Source: Actinomycetes bacterium (lineage in GTDB: Bacteria; Actinomycetota; Coriobacteriia; Coriobacteriales; Eggerthellaceae). Taken from it: a stretch of 55,758 nucleotides of DNA. Shown here one piece after another: positions 38,812-47,614 of this stretch. Numbering within the stretch: the first letter of the stretch is position 1; every line of letters begins with the position of its first letter. The position numbers were made by a program, and so were the translations under genes. The stretch spans positions 1 through 55,758 of the forward strand of contig JAEWQO010000017.1 in assembly GCA_023460315.1 (NCBI GenBank), given 5' to 3'. A model generated the notes under the pieces. That model was given only the letters and a program-made list of their open reading frames with translations. It was not told the DNA's origin and ran no database searches.

Positions 38812-39747
38812 TTACAGTTCTTCTTCCTCTTCCAGAAGTCCGTCCGGTTCAGTAAATTCATCTTCCGGTGACAGAAAATCATCCGGCGTATCCTCAGAAT
38901 CGGGAATCGCCGGCTCAAGGTCATATTCTTCTTCGTCTTCTTCCTCGTATTCGGGTTCCTCCGCATCCGCCGCCTGATGCTTCGGCTTGTATATCTTGAA
39001 GTAATAGCCTGCACCACCGGCAATCACCGCGGCCAGCAGTACAAAAATCAGTGTGGAATCGCCGCCCTGTTCCGACTTGACGGGAGTATCCTCCGGCTCG
39101 GACGAGGCATCCGGCTGCGGGGAAGGCTCCTGTGCAGGAATGGCGCTTTCTTCTTTATTGCCTGCCTCCTCTTTGGCAAGGGAAAGCAGATCATCCTCGG
39201 TAACGGCATTCAGAAAGTAGACATTCCCATCCTCTCGTGCGCGGTCGATAATGAGGTAAAAAATGTTCTCATCCGGCGTGGTGATGGTAAAAAACTCCTT
39301 GCCCTCCTCATCTGTGACGTTATCCAGCACCGTACCGGAACCGTCCGGTGTGAATGCACTGCTTTGCTCCGGTACGGCAGATTGGTCTGTCTCGTCGTTT
39401 GTCAGGGAAGCCTTGTAATAGGGGTTTTCCACCTGCACCGTACCGGACTGGTTGCCTGCATAATCCACGGCATAGACGGAAACATACGAACCGGCTCCGG
39501 CATAGTTCCATAGGTCCAGGGTAAGCGGCTCCCCGGCAGGGTAGGCACTTTCCTGTCCGTCGATGAAAACAGAGGCTACACCGGAATCCTCGTCCTTGGC
39601 TTCCATTATCAGCATTTTTTCCGATACTCTGGCGCTGATGGTGGGAGCGCTGCTGTCTGCCGGGCTGGACGCATAGGCTGTCACCGGCAGAAAAAATGCG
39701 CTCACAAAAAGCAGGAGCGCAAGAAATGTCCATCGGCTATTCTTCAT
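38812..39747 (-). CDS. DUF4366-like membrane-anchored transfer protein
   Basis: A 311-residue protein with a signal peptide (1-27, ...PVTAYASS), an Ig-like extracellular domain (about 30-105), a region with FFTITTPDENIFYLIIDR...VYFLNAVTEDDL (150-195), a Pro/Glu/Ser linker, a membrane helix (LIFVLLAAVIAGGAGYYF, about 228-246) and an acidic cytoplasmic tail of 60 residues. This is the order of DUF4366 proteins from conjugative elements. The acidic tail could contact the transfer machine. ATG at 39747 overlaps the DUF4315 gene by 11 bp. Role unproven; likely a surface or channel component. Confidence 0.78.
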   Translation of the reverse strand: MKNSRWTFLALLLFVSAFFLPVTAYASSPADSSAPTISARVSEKMLIMEAKDEDSGVASVFIDGQESAYPAGEPLTLDLWNYAGAGSYVSVYAVDYAGNQSGTVQVENPYYKASLTNDETDQSAVPEQSSAFTPDGSGTVLDNVTDEEGKEFFTITTPDENIFYLIIDRAREDGNVYFLNAVTEDDLLSLAKEEAGNKEESAIPAQEPSPQPDASSEPEDTPVKSEQGGDSTLIFVLLAAVIAGGAGYYFKIYKPKHQAADAEEPEYEEEDEEEYDLEPAIPDSEDTPDDFLSPEDEFTEPDGLLEEEEEL

Positions 39748-39982
39748 GGTCGGCCTCCTTTTCGGCGGTGCGGACAGCAGCGGCTCCTTTTAAGCCCCTT
39801 GCGCCGATAAACTGCGCAAATTCCTCCTCCGTCATTTTCTCCTTGCGGAAGATCGCCACAATCTCGGCATTTTCCAGCTCCGTTTTCTGACGCTCCAGCT
39901 CCCTGAGCTTTGTCTGAAAATCTGCGATCTTATCCTTGGTTTTCGTGATTTCTTCCATTACTTTTAACAGTTTGGGGTTCAT
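39737..39982 (-). CDS. DUF4315-like small coiled-coil protein
   Basis: An 81-residue protein. Residues 1-40 are one coiled coil (MNPKLLKVMEEITKTKDKI, then KLRELERQKTELENAEIV), followed by a short helix FRKEKMTEEEFAQFI and a polar end. This matches DUF4315, a small family always placed beside DUF4366 in Tn1549-like elements. AAGGAGG precedes the ATG. No membrane segment or signal peptide. A chaperone or docking role for the neighbouring proteins is possible but unproven. Confidence 0.82.
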   Translation of the reverse strand: MNPKLLKVMEEITKTKDKIADFQTKLRELERQKTELENAEIVAIFRKEKMTEEEFAQFIGARGLKGAAAVRTAEKEADHEE

Positions 39983-40008
39983 GGATCAAAATTCCTCCTT
40001 TTCTCGTT

Positions 40009-42657
40009 TTATGGCAGCCTGCTAAAGGCATAAAAGTGTTCCTGCCAGTACCGCGTATTGATAGTGGCATACTGCACCGGATTACCTGCATGAATCATAC
40101 TTCCATTGCCCAGATAGATACCGACATGGCTGCAAGCGCTCGGGGTGGAGTAGGTTCCGGTGAAGAAAATTAAGTCTCCGGGTTTTGCCTCGTCTCTGGA
40201 GACCGGGGTACACAGATTGTAAAGTCCCTGGGCAGTGGTACGTCCCACACTGGCTGTTCCTGACCGGTTCAAGGCATAGCAGACAAAGCCGGAACAGTCA
40301 AAGGTATCCGGGCCGGAGGCTCCAAACACATAGGGCTTGCCCAGGTGCTTCTGTGCTTCCTCAAGCAGGGCGGCAAAGCTGCCATCCCCCAGGGGCTCTC
40401 CGGCGTAATCCGGGATCAGCGGCTCGGAAATGCCCTCCCCCGGACTTTCCGCAAAGAACAGCGGATTGAGATAGTTCCCGTCCTTGATGACCTCCAGATG
40501 CAGGTGCGGCCCCGTGGAGGTGCCGGTGTTGCCGGATTTTGCAATGACCTCGCCCTTTTTGACCTGTTGGCCTATTCCGGCCAGCAGGGTATCGCAATGG
40601 GCGTACTTGGAAATCAGACCGTCCTTGCCCTCCACCACGAGATACCAGCCGTAACCATCCCCGTCAAAGGCCGCCTGTGTTACTGTCCCGTCCTGTCCGG
40701 ACAAAATATCCGTGCCGGTGGGAATCGCAATATCAATCCCTTTATGATAATTTTTTTCTCCGCTTACCGGATGGACGCGCCAGCCGTAGTAGCTGGTCAC
40801 AAGAGATATCCAGTCAAACTCAAAGGGGCTGGCGATGTACTGGCGGTTGCCTTTTGTCTGCATGTACAGGTCGTACATTTCCCGTTCTTCCGCGTCAAGC
40901 TCCGGTGTAATGATTTCTGTAAAAGATCGGGAAGTGAGATTGATGTTGAGAATATACCACTCATAGGGCACTTCTTCCTCGGATTCCTCGCCGGTTATCG
41001 GATCGGTGCTGGTCTCGGTGCGGTAGCGGATTTCTACTTCCTCCACAAATTCCAGCGTATACTGTGCTTCAAAAATCCGGCGCAGCTGTGACTGGACAGC
41101 GGAAAACTGAAAATCCTGATAAGCGGCGGACAGATAGGCCATAAGTTCAAAGGGATTGTGGCTGATATTGTCCACCTGATAGCGGTACTCATCATATCCG
41201 GGGTGGTCGTCCTCGGCATGGTTGATCTGTAGCTGTAAATCCGTTTCCCACTGCGTATAGGCAAGCTCCGCCTCGTCAATGTCCGTATCGTCTGCGGTAT
41301 AGCTGGAGAGAACAACAGAGGACAGACCGCCCAGCGCCATGTTGGTGCAGGAGGTAAGGAGCGCGGAAAAGGAAAACATCAATAGAAGTGCCAGTGCCAG
41401 AAAGCCGACCGCCATGGGGTGACTGCGCACCAAGCTAGCAGCTGCCCGAAATACCTTGCTGCCTGCGGCCCCTATCGCTTTGAGCCGGTTGGTCAAGCGC
41501 GCGGATTCCCTTAGCGTTTTCGCGTACTGGCGCTTGATTTTCTGCTTCTGAAGAAAACGGGACAGCGGATTGCTCGCAAGTCTGGGATTTTCCCGCAGCA
41601 GGGTCTGATAGGCAAGCTCGGCATTGTGTTTGGACGAAAGCCGTCTTAGCTTTGCCACATGGCGGTATGGTGCGGTTTTATGGAACCGGTATACGCTTCG
41701 GGCGCTATGCTCCGACAGCAGCATCCCCTTGTGGACTGCCTCCGTTTCCACATTTTCCTGCTCGGTCTGACGGAGCTTCCCATGGAGAGTGCCCCGGGCG
41801 AAATCCCTTCCGCTTCCGGCCATGCGCAGGGGAAGTGCCCCCTGCATATGCTCCCGGCAGGACTTTATTTCCGGCTCAAAGCCCAGCTTTCCGGCACGTT
41901 TTTTCTTCTTTTGAGGGAGCTTTTGCCGTGCCTGTTCCAGCCGTTTGGCAGTCTGTTCTGCTTTTTCTCGGGCATTGACTAACTTCTTTCCGGGCGGAGC
42001 CTGTTCCTCTGTGGCAAATTGCAGCCTGCCCGGTGAAGCGGTCTGACCTTGGGGCGATGCGCCGTGGGATGGCAAGGCGTGTTCCGCCTGAGAATGGCTT
42101 TCCTGATAGAATTTTTGATAGTAGGCAGTTTTTTTCTGCTTTCCGGCTGACGGCGCTTGGGGCTGTTCAGGAGAATATGGATTGTTTGTATATCCGTCCG
42201 CAGTTTCCGGGTGATCAGCGTTACCCAACGGGATGGACTTGCCGCGCCGCCCATGTCCGGAACGCAGGGTATGGGTAAGCCCGGAAACTGCGGCATTGGG
42301 CGCGGAGCTTTTGGCTGACAGCGGTTCTTCGGTATGTTCCGGTATTTCAGCGCTGTTACTGCCGGGGACAATCTGTACCGGGGACAGATGAGAAACCACC
42401 GGAATGTCCGACTGCGTGGCTTCTTTTTGCGCAATGCCCTGCTGTGGAATCGCCCGGCGCTGTTTATGGGGTTTATCCGATGTACTGGGTGGTGGCTGCG
42501 CCCGTTCCGGGGCATTGCCGGACCACAGGCGAAAATCCGCGTCCCGTTTGCTGACACGGATTTCCTGACCGGTGACGGCATTGACCTCCACCAGCCCGTC
42601 ACGGGTCATTTTATGATGGATTTTATCCTTGGACTGATAGTTCTTTTTTCGTGACAA
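40009..42657 (-). CDS. Bifunctional wall hydrolase (M23 plus NlpC/P60), VirB1-like
   Basis: An 882-residue membrane protein. About 410 polar, basic cytoplasmic residues lead to one membrane helix (about 413-437). Outside lie a helical stalk, a LytM/M23 peptidase with zinc ligands in YHKGIDIA (about 637) and PHLHLEV (about 717), and an NlpC/P60 domain with the catalytic Cys in DCSGF (about 789) and His in SHVGIYLG (about 845). It should open peptidoglycan for the transfer channel. The start is TTG at 42657, 12 bp after AAGGAGG; an ATG nearer that site opens a 13-codon frame instead. The long cytoplasmic part is unusual for a hydrolase and could bind the VirB4/VirD4 motors. Confidence 0.88.
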   Translation of the reverse strand: MSRKKNYQSKDKIHHKMTRDGLVEVNAVTGQEIRVSKRDADFRLWSGNAPERAQPPPSTSDKPHKQRRAIPQQGIAQKEATQSDIPVVSHLSPVQIVPGSNSAEIPEHTEEPLSAKSSAPNAAVSGLTHTLRSGHGRRGKSIPLGNADHPETADGYTNNPYSPEQPQAPSAGKQKKTAYYQKFYQESHSQAEHALPSHGASPQGQTASPGRLQFATEEQAPPGKKLVNAREKAEQTAKRLEQARQKLPQKKKKRAGKLGFEPEIKSCREHMQGALPLRMAGSGRDFARGTLHGKLRQTEQENVETEAVHKGMLLSEHSARSVYRFHKTAPYRHVAKLRRLSSKHNAELAYQTLLRENPRLASNPLSRFLQKQKIKRQYAKTLRESARLTNRLKAIGAAGSKVFRAAASLVRSHPMAVGFLALALLLMFSFSALLTSCTNMALGGLSSVVLSSYTADDTDIDEAELAYTQWETDLQLQINHAEDDHPGYDEYRYQVDNISHNPFELMAYLSAAYQDFQFSAVQSQLRRIFEAQYTLEFVEEVEIRYRTETSTDPITGEESEEEVPYEWYILNINLTSRSFTEIITPELDAEEREMYDLYMQTKGNRQYIASPFEFDWISLVTSYYGWRVHPVSGEKNYHKGIDIAIPTGTDILSGQDGTVTQAAFDGDGYGWYLVVEGKDGLISKYAHCDTLLAGIGQQVKKGEVIAKSGNTGTSTGPHLHLEVIKDGNYLNPLFFAESPGEGISEPLIPDYAGEPLGDGSFAALLEEAQKHLGKPYVFGASGPDTFDCSGFVCYALNRSGTASVGRTTAQGLYNLCTPVSRDEAKPGDLIFFTGTYSTPSACSHVGIYLGNGSMIHAGNPVQYATINTRYWQEHFYAFSRLP

Positions 42658-42700
42658 GTGTCATTCTCACCTCCTTGGGCGGCAGGCGGCATCGTCAACA

Positions 42701-43531
42701 TTACAGACTGGCCTCCTGTTTTTTCTGCTGGGAAACCGGCGTTTTTTTCGGGGTTTGCGCCGCCTGTGCTTTTAAGTCCTGCAAATTCCGCAGGACCGAC
42801 GGCTTTTTTTCAGGAGTTTTATCAGTTTTATCGGTTCCTTGGCGCTGGGCGCGCTGTTCCAGCTTATCCAGACTGCGCAGTGCCGCCACTGCCTGACGCC
42901 TAATGGTGTCGGAAAGACTGCGATCCACCCGGTAAGGTGCCTGCATGGCTTTTGCAAGTCTGCCCATGGGCTTTGCTTCCTGTACTGTTTCCTTTCCGAG
43001 TGCCGCCCGGCCAATATTTTTCACATGCTTTCCGGCTTCGTGGTATTCGGTGCTGATATTTGCAATCTTCTTCAGGGACTGCTCGTCAAACTGAATATTC
43101 CTGTCCATGCCGTCGCGGATTGCCTGCAAGCCCTGCCGGATATGCAGAAAGGAAGCAAGGCCGTTCAGTGCCGTGACGCCTTTTTCCCGGAAAGCGGCCA
43201 CGGCGTTCTTGCAGCCTAAGATGATATCCGCTTTTACTGACTCCAGCCGTTCCCGTGTATCCGCAATTTTCTCTTCCAGCGCGTGAATCGCTTTTTGCAG
43301 AGCCTTCCGCACGGGATGGGACTGCTGCTCCCGCAGCTCCGACAGCTCCCGGCGCATGGAGGACAGTTCGCTCACCGCCGTATCCAGCTGGCGTTCCATG
43401 GCACCCACATAGCCGATGACATTCATAAAATCCTGATTGCTGACACGGTTTTCTTTTAAAAGAGCCAACAGCTCTTTGACATGCTCATTTTCCAGAAGCG
43501 TTGTGTTCTGGAGCGTTGCCGTATTGCTCAT
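42701..43531 (-). CDS. Coiled-coil element protein with KPSV tail (DUF6674-like)
   Basis: A 276-residue soluble protein. Residues 10-45 begin ENEHVKELLALLKENRVS; a coiled coil follows (about 48-100, SSMRRELSELREQQ), then a helical domain to about 200. Residues about 243-276 are the basic tail KPSVLRNLQDLKAQAAQ...QEASL. The pattern recalls DUF6674, but I am not certain. It lies between VirB4 and the wall hydrolase, in the core of the mating-channel genes, with GGAGGG before the ATG. It may be a scaffold or a protein sent through the channel. Confidence 0.7.
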   Translation of the reverse strand: MSNTATLQNTTLLENEHVKELLALLKENRVSNQDFMNVIGYVGAMERQLDTAVSELSSMRRELSELREQQSHPVRKALQKAIHALEEKIADTRERLESVKADIILGCKNAVAAFREKGVTALNGLASFLHIRQGLQAIRDGMDRNIQFDEQSLKKIANISTEYHEAGKHVKNIGRAALGKETVQEAKPMGRLAKAMQAPYRVDRSLSDTIRRQAVAALRSLDKLEQRAQRQGTDKTDKTPEKKPSVLRNLQDLKAQAAQTPKKTPVSQQKKQEASL

Positions 43532-43536
43532 AGCCG

Positions 43537-46014
43537 TTATCCCTCCTTATCCATGTTTAACTTTTCATTTGGCTTCGTGGTCAGAAGTGAATACAGCTCC
43601 GTATCCTTGGGGAAGCGGTCGATGAAGGGAATAATGGTATTGCCATAAAACAGCAGTCCTTCCCCGGCTCCGGAGTGGGTCACATAGGACAGCTGGTGGC
43701 TTGAAATACCCAGCTGCTTTGCAAGTATCTGGCGGTCGCCGCCTGCCTGGTTGAGCATATAGATAAAGTCCGAATTTTCAAAAATATTTTCTATTTCTCT
43801 GCTGGCAAGCAGGTCTTTTACGTTCTGCGTGAGGGCTGACGGGATGCCGCCCCACTTACGGAAACGCTTCCAGATTTCCACCGAATAGGCCGCAGTCTGT
43901 TCTTCCTTCAAAAGGAGATGGAACTCATCCTGGTAGAACCAAGTGGTGCGATGGGCGGCACGGTTGGCTGTGACGCGCCCCCATACCTGATCCTGCAAAA
44001 TGAGCATCCCCAGCTTTTTCAGCTGCTTGCCCAGCTCCTTGATGTCGTAGCAGACCAGTCGGTTGGTGATATCCACGTTGGTGCGGTGGTTGAATACGTT
44101 GAGGGAGCCGGTCACATAGATTTCCAAGGCCGTGGCAAGACGCTGGGCTTCGGATTCCGTCTGCTTCCGAAGCAGGTCGTACAAATCCTGTAGGATCGGC
44201 ATTCTCTCCGAGGACGGATTGGCCAGGTATTCCCGGTAGACCAGACGGACACAGCGGTCAATGATGGTTTTCTCCACTGGCTGCAAACCCTCCTTGCCGC
44301 CCACGATCAGCTCACACAGGCTGAGAATAAAATCCGATTTTAGGGTCAGCGGATCTTCGTCGTCGGAATAGTCCGGGTTGATGTCCATGGGATTGATATA
44401 TTGGGTGGATGCCGGAGAGAGCTTGATCACCTGTCCGCCCAGCCTGACAACGAGGGGAAAATATTCTGCCTCGGGATCGGATATGATGATGTCGTCCCCG
44501 GTCAGAAGGAACACATTGACGATTTCCCGCTTGGCGGCAAAAGATTTGCCAGAGCCGGGCGTCCCCAAAAACAGGCCGTTGGGATTTTTTAAATTCTTGC
44601 GGCTGGCCAGAATCAGGTTGTTGGAAAGTGCGTTCAGCCCATAGTAGAGGGCTTCTCCCCGCTGGAACAGCTCCTGGGTGGTAAAGGGAACGAAAATCGC
44701 CACCGATGAGGTGGTCAGTCCCCGCTGGATTTCCACATGGTTTTTTCCCAGCGGAAGGCTGCTCATCAGTCCCTGCTCCTGCTGGTAATCCAGACGCTTT
44801 AGGGCACAGTTGTATTTCTGCGCAACCCCCGCCGCCTGAAAGATGTCATTTTCCAGCGTCTGCTTCCGGTCCGCCATATTCAAAACCAGAACGGTGACAA
44901 GGAACATACGCTCATTGCGGCTCTGCAAGTCCTCCAGCAGTGTCTTGGCCTCGTTGCCGTAGGTGGCAAGGTCGGTGGGGATGATATCCATGTCATAGCC
45001 GCTGCGCACGGCTTTTTTCTGCTCTTCAATTTTCATCTTCTCCAGGTCGGAGAGCTTGCGCTTGATGGTCTTGATGGCTTCCGACTGGTCAATGCTTTGA
45101 ATATGCAGGTTGACGGTGATTGCGGTATCCAGCTCCAGAAAGTCCGCCAGCAGGCGGTCGGTCAGCTCCGGGGCCAGTATCTGGAGAAAGCTCACGGCTC
45201 CGTAATGCTCCCCCATACGGAAGGTCTTGCCCTCTTTAAAGGTAAAGCTGGTGGGTGCAATAAAATCCTTGGTGGAAAGTCCGGTTTTCGGAATATCCTT
45301 CCATGAAAACCGCAGCTTTTCCTGACCGTCCGGGTGAAACTGTCCGTGCAGGATTTCCAGCCGTTCCAGTCCGGTGAGGGGGTGCGCTTTGACGCCCATG
45401 GTCTTGAAGTTGGAAAGAATATCCGCCTCCACCCGTTCCATACGGGGCTTGGCGGCTTTCAGGCTGTCCGCCTCAATGCCAAAGGTGATGTACTTGGCCT
45501 TGACTAAGCCGTTATTGCCCTTGGCAAGCTGATTTTTCAGCATATCGGAGTATTCGTGCCGGATGGAATTGTACACATCGTCCCGATCGGGAATATCAAT
45601 GGAATGCTGAAATTCCTCTACATTGCCGCGCTGATTGATAAAGGAGAGCTGGACGCTGACTGAGGAATCAAAATAGTTGAGAAAATCACAGTAGCTTTCA
45701 AATATCTGTGTTTTATCTTCGTTCTGTGCCAGCTGGTAGGTGATATCCTCAAAAACTATGGTCTTGGTGTACAGCCGGTCCGTCACGCGGCAGATGCCGT
45801 CCTTGTACATCGCCTTGTAGGGAATGGACTGCTGGGCACAGTCCGGTGCATCGGCGCGTCCGAAGCATTTTTTTCGGATGGATGCGGCAAAGCCGCCCGG
45901 ATTAGCGGACGGCTTTGCCGCGGGCTTTTTTGTTGTGTTGGTTTTTGGCTTCTGATGGCTTTTTTGCGGCGGCTGCTTTGGGTGCCGCGTCTGTTTTCTG
46001 GTTTTGGCAGGCAA
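43537..46014 (-). CDS. VirB4-family conjugation ATPase
   Basis: An 825-residue motor of the type IV secretion system. TTG at 46014 is chosen: GGAGG lies 9 bp upstream, and the Lys/Pro-rich N-terminus that follows is usual in this family. The frame from 46149 would lack a start signal. Key features are IPYKAMYKDGICRV (N-domain), the Walker A TPGSGKSFAAK (about 485), the DIIISDPEAEY strand, and near the C-terminus FYQDEFHLLL and LTQNVKDLL. It energises channel assembly and substrate transfer at the membrane. The first 113 bp overlap the end of the PrgI gene in another frame. Confidence 0.9.
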   Translation of the reverse strand: MPAKTRKQTRHPKQPPQKSHQKPKTNTTKKPAAKPSANPGGFAASIRKKCFGRADAPDCAQQSIPYKAMYKDGICRVTDRLYTKTIVFEDITYQLAQNEDKTQIFESYCDFLNYFDSSVSVQLSFINQRGNVEEFQHSIDIPDRDDVYNSIRHEYSDMLKNQLAKGNNGLVKAKYITFGIEADSLKAAKPRMERVEADILSNFKTMGVKAHPLTGLERLEILHGQFHPDGQEKLRFSWKDIPKTGLSTKDFIAPTSFTFKEGKTFRMGEHYGAVSFLQILAPELTDRLLADFLELDTAITVNLHIQSIDQSEAIKTIKRKLSDLEKMKIEEQKKAVRSGYDMDIIPTDLATYGNEAKTLLEDLQSRNERMFLVTVLVLNMADRKQTLENDIFQAAGVAQKYNCALKRLDYQQEQGLMSSLPLGKNHVEIQRGLTTSSVAIFVPFTTQELFQRGEALYYGLNALSNNLILASRKNLKNPNGLFLGTPGSGKSFAAKREIVNVFLLTGDDIIISDPEAEYFPLVVRLGGQVIKLSPASTQYINPMDINPDYSDDEDPLTLKSDFILSLCELIVGGKEGLQPVEKTIIDRCVRLVYREYLANPSSERMPILQDLYDLLRKQTESEAQRLATALEIYVTGSLNVFNHRTNVDITNRLVCYDIKELGKQLKKLGMLILQDQVWGRVTANRAAHRTTWFYQDEFHLLLKEEQTAAYSVEIWKRFRKWGGIPSALTQNVKDLLASREIENIFENSDFIYMLNQAGGDRQILAKQLGISSHQLSYVTHSGAGEGLLFYGNTIIPFIDRFPKDTELYSLLTTKPNEKLNMDKEG

Positions 46015-46345
46015 GTTCTTTTCCCTCCTTTTCGATGATAGCATACAGGTTTTTTGTCCGGTAAGGCCGTCCTCCCGGCCAGTGACGGGTGCGCAGCATA
46101 TTGCGCAGGATTTTTTCGGCGGGCTGCCCGTCCTTTTCATACATGGCAAGAAAGAACAGGGGCAGCATCAGGCCGATCATTAAAAGCATCGCCCCCTCAC
46201 CCCCCAGCGTTTCCCGGCTGAGAAGATAGGATGGAACGCCGATGGCACCAGCCACGCTAAAGCAGATCAGCTGCCGCTTGGTAAGGTTTAGGGCAACCTT
46301 GGTCTTGACCTTGGAAAGGTCTTTGGGTACAGGCACAAAGGGCAT
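45902..46345 (-). CDS. PrgI-family (VirB3-like) membrane protein
   Basis: A 147-residue protein: a short N-terminus (PVPKDLSKVKTKVALNLTKRQ, split around residue 20), two membrane helices at about 27-42 and 50-67, then a cytoplasmic PAEKILRNMLRT segment. This is the PrgI pattern, equivalent to VirB3, which anchors VirB4. The C-terminal 35 residues are Lys/Ala-rich and are encoded by DNA that also codes for the N-terminus of VirB4. The overlap with VirB4 supports a physical partnership. GAGGTGA precedes the ATG. Confidence 0.85.
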   Translation of the reverse strand: MPFVPVPKDLSKVKTKVALNLTKRQLICFSVAGAIGVPSYLLSRETLGGEGAMLLMIGLMLPLFFLAMYEKDGQPAEKILRNMLRTRHWPGGRPYRTKNLYAIIEKEGKELACQNQKTDAAPKAAAAKKPSEAKNQHNKKARGKAVR

Positions 46346-46403
46346 TGGGCGGTTTCACCTCGATTCTGTTTATAATTTTTTTCATTTTACTGCGGCGGGG
46401 CGG

Positions 46404-46853
46404 CTAAATGACCGCATCCACGCGCTTCTGCGCGTCCAGCTTGGGTGCGGAAGCGGCCTTGGCCGCCGCCTTTTTCGTGCCCTCACGGAGTTGATCCTTA
46501 ATGGAGGGTTTTCCGGCAAATTCCCGCTGGGCCTCGCCCATATTCTGGAGCTTTTCTACCGCGTGGCTGTAAGCGTCAGCAATGGCGGCGGTAATTTGCT
46601 GCCGGAATTCGCCCGTGGTAGGCAGGCAGATATCGCGGTAGCCGCCTCTGCCGTCCTCCTTGGCCGGGTTATCGAAATAGATGCCGTTCTTGCCGGACTT
46701 CACCGGAATGTCATTCACGGCGAAGCAATCGGCAATCTTAATACTGGCAAACGCGATCAGGTTGTTTTTGGGAGTAACGGGGCGCACACGAGCCTCTACC
46801 TTAATTTGAGAAACAGCGGTATCGGTCGTGGGTGCAGTTGACTGATTACTCAT
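46404..46853 (-). CDS. SpoVG-like protein with KPSI tail
   Basis: A 149-residue protein. Residues 15-100 have the SpoVG pattern: VEARVRPVTPKNNLIAFASI, DCFAVNDIPV, GKNGIYFDNP and YRDICLPTTGEFRQQI. SpoVG proteins bind DNA or RNA and act as global regulators. From residue 114 there is a basic Ala/Lys tail, KPSIKDQLREGTKK...VDAVI. The combination of SpoVG fold and tail suggests a nucleic-acid-binding protein adapted to the element, perhaps coating DNA in donor or recipient. It lies between the DUF3848-like gene and PrgI. Ribosome site GGAAGCCC is moderate. Confidence 0.82.
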   Translation of the reverse strand: MSNQSTAPTTDTAVSQIKVEARVRPVTPKNNLIAFASIKIADCFAVNDIPVKSGKNGIYFDNPAKEDGRGGYRDICLPTTGEFRQQITAAIADAYSHAVEKLQNMGEAQREFAGKPSIKDQLREGTKKAAAKAASAPKLDAQKRVDAVI

Positions 46854-46897
46854 GGGCTTCCTTCCTTTCCTTATATAGAATAGATGGTGCGGCGCAG

Positions 46898-47593
46898 CTA
46901 ACGCGCCTCGTTCTTTGCCGGGCCGGAGTGTACTGGTTTATCCCGATCTTCCGAAATACGGGATACCTGTTTTGCCTCTTTGAGCTGCTCTAAAATGGAT
47001 TGCTTCTGCTCCGGCATAGAGGCGGGAACATCTTTCACAAAGTCGGCTTTGTATTCTTCCACACGGGCGGCGTAGTCTGCAATAGCGGACGGTTCCTTCG
47101 TAAAATAGTGCCCCCAATAATATTCGCGGTTCCCACTATCCTCGGTAAACTGCCAGGTGACAAAGGGCTGAACCGCTTTGGGATTTGCCGCCAGCGCAAA
47201 GCCCCGGTTGGTGCTGAACACGGTGGATTCCCGAATTTCATAGCAGTGTATCATTTCTGCCGGGTTCTCCTCCGGCACAAGCGGATAATTCTGCAATGCG
47301 TCCTTTTTCTCGAATACCTCATCCAAGGCAAAGGACATATCCGAGATATCCTCGCAGCGCCGCTCCCATGCGTCCGCCACGACCTCCAGCGGGTTCTCAA
47401 ACCGCAGAAGGTAGGCGGTCTCGCCCGGTTCAAATTCATGGACATTGGTCAGGTAATAGTGGGTGTCCATAACCATATGGATACGCTGCGCCATATCCAT
47501 GATCGTTTCCTTGTCGCAGCACTGTACGGAAGCCTTAAATTCCGCAAGGTTTTTGTCCAGCCGGTCATAGAGCCAGTCGTTCCAATTTTCCAT
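46898..47593 (-). CDS. DUF3848-like protein with KQSIL tail
   Basis: A 231-residue soluble protein. Residues 6-80 fit what I know of DUF3848 (LYDRLDKNLAEFKAS, ETIMDMAQRIHMV, YYLTNV, LRFENPLEVVADAWE). A second domain around 85-185 is aromatic and acidic (YYWGHYFTKEPSA). The last 35 residues are KQSILEQLKEAKQ...KNEAR, the tail motif with P replaced by Q. AAAGGAG precedes the ATG. DUF3848 proteins are common in elements of this type; no activity is known. Its place between VirB6 and SpoVG-like genes is in the transfer operon. Confidence 0.72.
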   Translation of the reverse strand: MENWNDWLYDRLDKNLAEFKASVQCCDKETIMDMAQRIHMVMDTHYYLTNVHEFEPGETAYLLRFENPLEVVADAWERRCEDISDMSFALDEVFEKKDALQNYPLVPEENPAEMIHCYEIRESTVFSTNRGFALAANPKAVQPFVTWQFTEDSGNREYYWGHYFTKEPSAIADYAARVEEYKADFVKDVPASMPEQKQSILEQLKEAKQVSRISEDRDKPVHSGPAKNEAR

Positions 47594-47614
47594 ATTGGCG
47601 ATCTCCTTTCGTCA

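Noticed and set aside
46015..46149. Longer VirB4 start at 46149
   Set aside because: It would extend the overlap with PrgI to most of that gene, lacks a ribosome site, and the extra residues are cysteine-rich and unlike the family.
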